A stretch of DNA of 16,871 nt from UBA724 sp964008075 (GTDB lineage: Bacteria; Bacteroidota; Bacteroidia; Flavobacteriales; Flavobacteriaceae). The stretch covers positions 1 to 16,871 of the forward strand of contig CAXGAP010000029.1 in NCBI GenBank assembly GCA_964008075.1, read 5' to 3'. Below are positions 1 through 6,051 of this stretch, one piece after another (positions within the stretch are counted from its first letter, which is position 1; each line of letters begins with the position of its first letter). The notes under the pieces were generated by a model. That model saw only the letters and a list, made by a program, of their open reading frames with translations. It had not been told where the DNA came from and searched no databases. Position numbers and translations under genes: made by a program.

Positions 1-792
1 GCAAAGCCAGCAGACGCATATATCAACGACGCGTTTGGAACAGCGCATCGTGCACACGCTTCAACAACAACAGTTGCCCAATTTTTCCCAACATCAAAAT
101 ACTTTGGGTTTCTGTTGGCAAAAGAAATCGATGCGATTGATCGTGTGATGTCGTCTGGAGAAAAGCCAGTGTTGGCAATTCTTGGCGGAGCAAAAGTGTC
201 TTCAAAAATCACGATTATCGAAAACATATTAGACAAAATCGACCATCTTATTTTGGGTGGTGGAATGTCGTTCACTTTTGCCAAAGCAATGGGCGGAAGG
301 ATAGGAAATTCTATTTGTGAAGATGACAAGCAGAAGTTGGCGTTATCAATCCTAGCGAACGCAAAAGAAAAGGGTGTTCATGTTCATTTACCAAAAGATG
401 TGGTTGCAAGCGACAGCTTTTCAAACAATGCAAAACAACAGGTGTTTCCCATTGGTCAAATCCCAGATGGATGGGAAGGGATGGATGCAGGACCAGAAAC
501 TATTGATGGGTTTTCAGGTGTGGTGTATAGCTGTAAAACGATTTTATGGAATGGCCCTGTAGGTGTTTTTGAATTTTCTCATTTTTCCAAAGGAACAATT
601 GCTTTGGGCGAAGCCATTGCAGCAAGCACAAAAAACGGATCCTTTTCACTAGTTGGAGGTGGGGACTCTGTAGCTGCAGTGAAGCAATTTGAGATGGAAG
701 ACCAAGTCAGTTATGTCTCCACCGGCGGAGGCGCGATGCTTGAGAGCTTAGAAGGAAAAACACTGCCAGGAATAGCTGCGATTTTAACTTAG
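1..792 (+). CDS. pgk: Phosphoglycerate kinase, 3' part
   Basis: Glycolytic enzyme that transfers a phosphate between 1,3-bisphosphoglycerate and ADP in the cytosol. The reading frame is open from the first base of the window, so the gene is cut by the window edge: 263 codons are present against roughly 395 in the family, so the N-terminal third lies upstream. Visible family landmarks are an INDAFGTAHRAHAS segment in the first 80 bases, GGAKVSSKI near 184, LILGGGM near 250, WNGPVGVFEF at 547, the nucleotide-binding GGGDS near 655 and STGGGAMLESLEGK near 718. The stop is TAG at 790-792. An internal TTG at 115 is not a real start, because the family sequence continues upstream of it. The next gene begins 19 bases further on the same strand, so co-transcription is possible. 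Identification is secure. Confidence 0.97.
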   Translation, partial: AKPADAYINDAFGTAHRAHASTTTVAQFFPTSKYFGFLLAKEIDAIDRVMSSGEKPVLAILGGAKVSSKITIIENILDKIDHLILGGGMSFTFAKAMGGRIGNSICEDDKQKLALSILANAKEKGVHVHLPKDVVASDSFSNNAKQQVFPIGQIPDGWEGMDAGPETIDGFSGVVYSCKTILWNGPVGVFEFSHFSKGTIALGEAIAASTKNGSFSLVGGGDSVAAVKQFEMEDQVSYVSTGGGAMLESLEGKTLPGIAAILT

Positions 793-811
793 TTTTTGGT
801 TGTTAATCATC

Positions 812-1786
812 ATGAATAAAAATCTAATAGTTCTTTTTTCTGTATTGATAATGGTCTCTTGTCAGACCAAAAAAGGCACGCCCCTTGTTCTGTCCTCGAA
901 CGGAAACATCAACACAATTACAGTGGTGATGCCCAATCAATTGTGGCAAAGCACTATCGGACAAACAGTTAGAGACATGTACGCTTACCCAGTGGAGGGT
1001 TTGCCACAGCAAGAACCGTTATATGACCTCAAGCAAATACCCCCAGAAATTTTTACTGGATTTGCACAGTCAAGCCGAAGTGTATTATGGATTGGTATTA
1101 GCGACCAAACTAATGTTAGAATTGATAAAAACACCTATGCACAACCCCAAACGATAGCAGTGTTTACTGCGCCAACAAAAGAACGATTGACTGAAATCAT
1201 TATATCTCAGTCCAACAAAGTCATTGAAACGATACGCAAGCAAGAACGCAACGAAAGGTTGCGAAGAATTAGAAAATCTACCTATATAAATCATGGGCTG
1301 GAGGAAAAATTTGGGATTTCTCTCACAATACCATCAGCTTACAATACACTTAAAGAAGGCGAAAACACCATTTGGTTTCAGCGAGAAATACAAAAAGGAC
1401 ATGTCAATCTACTGGTTTTGACCACCCCTTATGACGAAAGAATCGTTTCGCAACAAAACCTTACACAATTCATCACCAAGCGCGACTCTATTGGAAAAGC
1501 GTTTATCCCAGGGCGATTGCCCAACAGTTATTTGATTACAGAAAAAGCTTATGAGCCTTATGTGTATAACACAACATTTGGCAACAAACCAGCGTTAGAA
1601 ATACGTGGAACGTGGGAGGTCCAAGGCGATTTTATGGCAGGCCCCTTTTTACAATACATCATTAACGACAAAGCCAACAATCGAAATATTATATTAGAAG
1701 GTTTTGTGTTTGCCCCATCGACAGCAAAGCGAGATTATATTTTTGAAGTGGAGACGATACTGAGATCAATAAAAGAAAAGAAGTAA
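812..1786 (+). CDS. DUF4837-type lipoprotein
   Basis: Predicted lipoprotein of 324 aa. I chose ATG 812 over the in-frame TTG at 800 because it gives a clean type II signal peptide: two basic residues, a hydrophobic stretch and the lipobox IMVSC with the lipidated Cys at residue 17. The residues after the Cys (QTKKG) are basic. The body carries patterns I associate with the Bacteroidota family DUF4837: SSGNINTITVVMP just after the signal, and GTWEVQGDFMAGPF followed by a FAPSTAKRDYIFEVE-like segment near the C-terminus. No enzymatic motif is visible and the function is unknown. It follows pgk by 19 bases without a recognisable promoter, so it may be read from the pgk transcript. Its end is Lys/Glu-rich and lies within an inverted repeat shared with the convergent tatA gene. 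Confidence 0.85.
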   Translation: MNKNLIVLFSVLIMVSCQTKKGTPLVLSSNGNINTITVVMPNQLWQSTIGQTVRDMYAYPVEGLPQQEPLYDLKQIPPEIFTGFAQSSRSVLWIGISDQTNVRIDKNTYAQPQTIAVFTAPTKERLTEIIISQSNKVIETIRKQERNERLRRIRKSTYINHGLEEKFGISLTIPSAYNTLKEGENTIWFQREIQKGHVNLLVLTTPYDERIVSQQNLTQFITKRDSIGKAFIPGRLPNSYLITEKAYEPYVYNTTFGNKPALEIRGTWEVQGDFMAGPFLQYIINDKANNRNIILEGFVFAPSTAKRDYIFEVETILRSIKEKK

Positions 1787-1800
1787 TTTACTTTTCTTTT
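1771..1800. terminator. Candidate bidirectional terminator between lipoprotein gene and tatA
   Basis: A perfect 10-base inverted repeat: left arm AAAAGAAAAG (1771-1780), 10-base loop AAGTAATTTA, right arm CTTTTCTTTT (1791-1800). The loop holds the stop codons of both convergent genes (TAA at 1784-1786 on plus; TAA at 1788-1790 on minus). Each strand ends the stem with a run rich in T, as a bidirectional terminator would. The stem has only two G-C pairs, so it is weak, and the arms also encode the Lys/Glu tails of both proteins, which could create the symmetry by chance. Confidence 0.4.
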
Positions 1801-1964
1801 TCAGAATCTTCTTCTTTCGAGGCATTTTTAAACTCTTTGATACCAGTGCCAAGACCGCGCATAAGCTCTGGAATTTTACGTCCTCCAAAAAGAAGAACAA
1901 CCAAGACAACAAGAAGAACAATTTGCCAAGGACCAATTGCTAACGGCAGAAATAGAGAGGACAT
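1788..1964 (-). CDS. tatA: Sec-independent translocase subunit TatA/TatE
   Basis: A 58-aa gene found by translating the minus strand of an apparent gap. The protein starts MSSLFLPLAIGPWQ, continues with one strongly hydrophobic membrane segment (about residues 11-26), then the TatA hallmark FGGRKIPELMRGLG at the hinge and start of the amphipathic helix, and ends in a charged tail rich in Lys and Glu. TatA oligomers form the membrane-permeation element of the twin-arginine pathway, which moves folded proteins across the inner membrane with TatC. No tatC is in the window, so it must be encoded elsewhere. The gene is convergent with the lipoprotein gene, with a single base between the stop codons, and divergent from the M23 peptidase gene. 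A TACATTTG element lies 16 bases upstream of its ATG. Length and motif order are normal for Bacteroidota TatA. Confidence 0.93.
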   Translation of the reverse strand: MSSLFLPLAIGPWQIVLLVVLVVLLFGGRKIPELMRGLGTGIKEFKNASKEEDSEKEK

Positions 1965-1980
1965 AAACGATTATTTTAAG

Positions 1981-1988
1981 CAAATGTA
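1981..1988 (-). promoter_or_regulatory. Promoter-like element for tatA
   Basis: Read on the minus strand this is TACATTTG, an exact match to the Bacteroidota -7 consensus TAnnTTTG, ending 16 bases before the tatA ATG. I see no TTG at the usual 17-23 base spacing upstream, so support comes only from the -7 element and its position in a divergent gap. Confidence 0.5.
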
Positions 1989-2032
1989 GTAAAGTTTTTT
2001 AGAACTGTAAGATGCGCCAAAACAGAGTTGGT

Positions 2033-2040
2033 TATATTTG
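2033..2040 (+). promoter_or_regulatory. Promoter-like element for the peptidase-to-wzz operon
   Basis: TATATTTG matches the Bacteroidota -7 consensus TAnnTTTG exactly and lies 6 bases before ATG 2047, the first gene of a five-gene run. If transcription starts a few bases downstream, as is usual, the mRNA would be leaderless or nearly so. No -33 TTG at the normal spacing is visible. Confidence 0.5.
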
Positions 2041-2046
2041 CAAACG

Positions 2047-2916
2047 ATGGCCAAATCAAACAATAAAGACAACAAATCATTTCGCTCCAGACTTGTGGCA
2101 AAATACCGCTTTGTGGTTCTCAACGAGAACACATTTGAGGAGATGCTGTCATATAAATTAAGCCGCCTAAATGTTTTTATGATTTTGAGTATTTCGGCGA
2201 TTCTTTTAATTGCCGCCACATATTTGATTATTTCAGTCACTCCACTCAAAGAATATATACCAGGATATGATTCAACAGCACTGCGACGACAGGCAATAAA
2301 CAACACCTATCTGATAGACTCCTTGCAGCAGCAATTGTTTTTAAATGAAAGACATATAACTTCTATCGCTGACGCATTGAGTGGAAATGTGGATTTAGAA
2401 GATATACCATCAAGCAGAACAATAGATGACATAGACCAGCTAGAGGAGTTGGACTTTAGCACAAACAAACAAGACTCTATTCTGCGCGCAGAAGTTGCAC
2501 AGGAAGATCGATTTAATTTATTTGAAACAGCTGGGACCGAAAACAACTTTACGCTATTTACACCAGTGACTGGGGTGATCACGCAAGGCTATTCCCCATC
2601 CGAGAATCATTTTGCAGTTGATATCAGCGTCCCAGAAAAAACACCTGTTAAATCAGTGTCGGACGGAACAGTGATTTTGGCTGAATGGACATCAGAGACA
2701 GGATATGTTGTAATCATCAAACACCAACAAAACCTTATCTCTGTTTACAAACACAACGAATCTTTAGCTGTCAATCAAGGCGACCTTGTACTTTCTGGCG
2801 AGGTGATCAGTTTTGCAGGAAGCACAGGAACCTTATCAACGGGGCCTCATTTACACTTGGAACTATGGAGTGATGGTTATCCCATCAACCCGACGGAGTT
2901 TATAGAATTCGAATAA
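2047..2916 (+). CDS. Membrane-anchored M23 family metallopeptidase
   Basis: Likely cell-wall endopeptidase (LytM/M23 family, zinc-dependent cleavage of peptidoglycan cross-bridges), 289 aa. ATG 2047 is preferred over TTG 2038, and the segment KYRFVVLNENTFEE near the N-terminus is typical of Bacteroidota members, which supports the upstream start. Layout: short basic cytoplasmic stretch, one membrane segment (about residues 43-63), a middle region with a possible short coiled coil around LIDSLQQQLFLNE, and a C-terminal peptidase domain. The zinc ligands are visible: His188 and Asp192 in NHFAVDIS, and the HLH pair His268/His270 in GPHLHLELW. It should therefore be catalytically competent rather than a pseudo-enzyme of the EnvC/NlpD activator type. 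It ends one base before the GH3-family gene, and a TATATTTG promoter element lies just upstream. Role in cell separation or envelope growth is inference. Confidence 0.92.
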   Translation: MAKSNNKDNKSFRSRLVAKYRFVVLNENTFEEMLSYKLSRLNVFMILSISAILLIAATYLIISVTPLKEYIPGYDSTALRRQAINNTYLIDSLQQQLFLNERHITSIADALSGNVDLEDIPSSRTIDDIDQLEELDFSTNKQDSILRAEVAQEDRFNLFETAGTENNFTLFTPVTGVITQGYSPSENHFAVDISVPEKTPVKSVSDGTVILAEWTSETGYVVIIKHQQNLISVYKHNESLAVNQGDLVLSGEVISFAGSTGTLSTGPHLHLELWSDGYPINPTEFIEFE

Positions 2917-2917
2917 T

Positions 2918-4411
2918 ATGTCATTCCGAAAACTGATAGCGAAACAACTCGCAAAGCGTGCAAGAAAAAAAATAAATCAATGGTCATCAAAACCCATTGA
3001 GACCCAACAAAAAGTTTTAAAGCAACTGATTGAAAAAGCAAAACACACAGCTTTTGGCAAAGACCATAATTTCGACCAAATTCAAAGCCATAAAGACTTT
3101 ATAAAGCACGTTCCTATTGCTGATTATGAGGGGCTGCGCCCATATGTAGATCGAGTGGTTGAGGGAGAGACGGATGTGCTTTGGTTAGGCAAACCCTTGT
3201 ATTTTGCGAAAACATCAGGAACAACTTCCGGGATGAAGTATATTCCACTGACCAAAGAATCAATGCCAACTCATATCGAGGCAGCCAAAAACGCTTTGTT
3301 TTGTCATATCGAAGCAACAGATGACGCTTCATTTGTAGATGGCAAAATGATTTTCTTACAAGGGAGCCCAATCCTTGAAAAGAAAAATGGAATTGATTTG
3401 GGACGACTTTCGGGCATCGTGGCCCATTATGTACCAAAATACCTTCAAAAAAATCGACTGCCTTCTTGGGAAACAAACTGCATTGAAGATTGGGAAACAA
3501 AAGTAGATGCCATTGTTGAAGAGACTCACCAAAAAGATATGCGCTTGATTAGCGGCATTCCTCCTTGGGTGAGTATGTATTATGAGAAACTACAGTTAAA
3601 AACAGGTAAAAAAGTAGGGGACTTGTTCCCAAACTTTAACTTGTTTGTGTATGGAGGGGTAAACTATGAGCCTTATCGAACGAAACTGGAAAGCTTAGTA
3701 GGACGTCGTATTCCTAGTGTGGAGCTGTACCCTGCCTCTGAGGGTTTTTTTGCTTTTCAGGACCACCCGGACGCAGAAGGGATGCTGCTACAACTCGATT
3801 CAGGGATTTTTTATGAGTTTATTCCTGCAGACCAGTTTTATGATGCACCACCTCCACGCCGAGGGTTGGCAGAAGTGGAGTTGGGCGTAAATTATGTGAT
3901 AATTATATCCACAAGCGCAGGTTTGTGGGGGTATAACATCGGAGACACTGTGATGTTTACATCCCTTTCTCCCTTCCGAGTGGTGGTTTCCGGCCGCATC
4001 AAGCACTTTATCTCTGCTTTTGGCGAGCACGTGATTGGGAAAGAGGTTGAGCAAGCCTTGCTGCAAGCAACTAGAGACACCGGCATTGAAATCAGTGAAT
4101 TCACAGTTGCTCCTCAAGTCAACCCCCAAAAAGGGCTTCCGTATCACGAGTGGTTTATCGAGTTTACCTCGCCCCCAAAAGACATCAAACATTTTTGCTT
4201 GGACGTTGACCAACAGCTATGTAAACAAAACAGGTATTATGATGACCTTATCAAAGGTAAAGTGCTGCAGCCTTTGGAAATTAGAGTCGTTCAAAAAAAT
4301 GGATTTTCTCGCTATATGAAAAGAATCGGTAAATTGGGCGGACAAAACAAAGTTCCACGCCTAACAAACGATCGAAAAATAGCAGACGAACTTAAAAAGG
4401 AATGTCAATGA
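2918..4411 (+). CDS. GH3-family acyl-adenylating protein
   Basis: 497-aa member of the GH3 branch of the acyl-adenylate superfamily (plant relatives join amino acids to auxin or jasmonate through an acyl-AMP intermediate). The three nucleotide-binding motifs are all seen: SGTTSGMKY at residues 100-108 (ATP phosphate loop), YPASEG at 271-276, and WGYNIGDTV around residues 337-345 followed by a VVVSGR segment. A C-terminal cap ends in IGKLGGQNKVPRL, as in other bacterial members. These proteins are common in Bacteroidota but the bacterial substrate is unknown. The intact motifs suggest an active enzyme making an acyl-adenylate in the cytosol. It starts one base after the peptidase stop, and its own stop overlaps the start region of the next gene, so translation is probably coupled. 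Confidence 0.92.
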   Translation: MSFRKLIAKQLAKRARKKINQWSSKPIETQQKVLKQLIEKAKHTAFGKDHNFDQIQSHKDFIKHVPIADYEGLRPYVDRVVEGETDVLWLGKPLYFAKTSGTTSGMKYIPLTKESMPTHIEAAKNALFCHIEATDDASFVDGKMIFLQGSPILEKKNGIDLGRLSGIVAHYVPKYLQKNRLPSWETNCIEDWETKVDAIVEETHQKDMRLISGIPPWVSMYYEKLQLKTGKKVGDLFPNFNLFVYGGVNYEPYRTKLESLVGRRIPSVELYPASEGFFAFQDHPDAEGMLLQLDSGIFYEFIPADQFYDAPPPRRGLAEVELGVNYVIIISTSAGLWGYNIGDTVMFTSLSPFRVVVSGRIKHFISAFGEHVIGKEVEQALLQATRDTGIEISEFTVAPQVNPQKGLPYHEWFIEFTSPPKDIKHFCLDVDQQLCKQNRYYDDLIKGKVLQPLEIRVVQKNGFSRYMKRIGKLGGQNKVPRLTNDRKIADELKKECQ

Positions 4412-6048
4412 CACAGCAACCAACAGTTTCTGCAGCTCTGCGAAAGCGCGCGCAAGATTCATCCAACGCCATTGCTCGGATGTATATCAGTATGCGCCAC
4501 TTACTCAACCGTGGGTTTTATAAACCCATGGGCATTTCGGGCACATCATTACGCAAAGCATTACTTACCCTGAAACCAGAAATTTATGGCACAATTGCAG
4601 AAACCAAAACAGAGTTAAATGGCTTGTTGTACGTAATCGATCGTTTGCCAGAGGGTATAGCCGAGTGTGTTTCCGTCAATATGACAGCAGAAGAGGGACT
4701 GTCCTCTTCTAGTTTTCAGCCGATTATCCCTGCCAAAAGAAGGCGAAACTGCTATCGTATCGACAAGGACCAGGTGGTCATAGAGGTCACAAGAGGGCGA
4801 TCGGAAGTTTATGACATCCTGACGCATTTGACATTTTTGTATATAGAGGCAGATAAAATTTGCAACCGAGTGTATATTCCATCATCTAAACAGACCATAC
4901 GGGAATGGCATAAAATTGAAGCCACAGCCACCTCAACCAAAAACGTTGGGAAGAATGAATTGGAATCAACAATGGCGTATTTGGCGCAACTGTTGGAGTG
5001 TACATACAACGAAGCCACGGATTTTTATAATCGTTTTCAAACCCCAAAAAACCCTCACCGCTTTATTCGGCTGATTTATCACATGGTTCGCGTTGCCATA
5101 AACGAACGCAGTAAAGAGAACAAGAGGGTGATAACATTTAGCGCAATGTTAAGAGATCAGATTGGACATCACATCCATGGCGAACGATGGGCAAACCAGC
5201 TTTATCAGGTATTGGAACAACACAAGCTCATTGACCGACCAATCCATTTGGTTTCTGCAAATAGGCATAGCTTTTTAAACACTATTTATGCAGAAGAGGC
5301 GTTGGGTAAATCGGCAAAAGACAAAACATGGTTTGGCCAGTTTATTGATGATCAAACCAATCAGGAAAAAGTAAATCAATTTGCCAAAAAACAAGGGTTT
5401 ACAGAAATAAAGGACAATACTGGCAGCAACGTACACGCACAAATTATAGATACTGATAAAATAAAAAGGAATAAGTATGCGTTTGCAAAAGGGACAGTTT
5501 TGGTTGTGTTTGATTATGCCTTTGGCGAACAAGCATACGAGCTTATGGACGAGCTATTAAAAACTAATATTGGGAAACAATTGGAATCGATTTCAATTAT
5601 GGGTAAAGCAGGGATTATGAATGGAAAAAAAGGAGACATCATGGTACCAACAGCACACATTTTTGAAGGTACATCAGATAATTATCCTTTTGAGAATGAC
5701 TTATTGCCGGACGATTTTGCTAGCACAAAAATTCCAACATACAAAGGAACAATGATTACTGTTCTAGGCACATCTCTTCAAAACAAAGACATTTTAACTT
5801 ATTTTTGCGGCTCCTCTTGGAAGGTAATAGGAATCGAAATGGAAGGGGTTCATTATCAAAAAGCGATTCAATCTGCAATGCATATCCGAAAAACAGTTCG
5901 TCCGCACATCAAGCTTCGCTATGCATACTACGCTTCTGATAACCCCTTAGAAACAGGAAGCACTTTGGCCTCTGGCTCATTGGGACAAACAGGAGTCGTA
6001 CCGACCTACACGATTACACAAAAAATCTTAGAAAAAATAAACTCATAA
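4408..6048 (+). CDS. Unnamed protein with nucleoside-phosphorylase-like C-terminal half
   Basis: 546-aa protein that I cannot name with certainty; it may belong to a Bacteroidota DUF family. ATG 4408 overlaps the upstream TGA as ATGA and has AGGA six bases before it, so I prefer it to the in-frame ATG 4402. The N-terminal ~330 residues show no motif I know. The C-terminal part resembles the nucleoside phosphorylase/nucleosidase (MTAN, PNP, AMP nucleosidase) fold: a glycine-rich GKAGIMNGKKGDIMVPT segment (399-415), IEMEG at 476-480, equivalent to the purine-nucleosidase MEG/MEA motif that holds ribose, and ASDNP with Asp511, equivalent to the catalytic SDxA Asp. No signal peptide or membrane segment, so probably cytosolic. 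It sits between the GH3-family gene and the polysaccharide exporter in one operon. Enzymatic role is inference. Confidence 0.75.
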   Translation: MTQQPTVSAALRKRAQDSSNAIARMYISMRHLLNRGFYKPMGISGTSLRKALLTLKPEIYGTIAETKTELNGLLYVIDRLPEGIAECVSVNMTAEEGLSSSSFQPIIPAKRRRNCYRIDKDQVVIEVTRGRSEVYDILTHLTFLYIEADKICNRVYIPSSKQTIREWHKIEATATSTKNVGKNELESTMAYLAQLLECTYNEATDFYNRFQTPKNPHRFIRLIYHMVRVAINERSKENKRVITFSAMLRDQIGHHIHGERWANQLYQVLEQHKLIDRPIHLVSANRHSFLNTIYAEEALGKSAKDKTWFGQFIDDQTNQEKVNQFAKKQGFTEIKDNTGSNVHAQIIDTDKIKRNKYAFAKGTVLVVFDYAFGEQAYELMDELLKTNIGKQLESISIMGKAGIMNGKKGDIMVPTAHIFEGTSDNYPFENDLLPDDFASTKIPTYKGTMITVLGTSLQNKDILTYFCGSSWKVIGIEMEGVHYQKAIQSAMHIRKTVRPHIKLRYAYYASDNPLETGSTLASGSLGQTGVVPTYTITQKILEKINS

Positions 6049-6051
6049 TAC

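Noticed and set aside
3800..4213. 137-aa minus-strand ORF inside the GH3-family gene
   Set aside because: Antisense shadow of a gene with intact family motifs; no recognisable family sequence in the translation.
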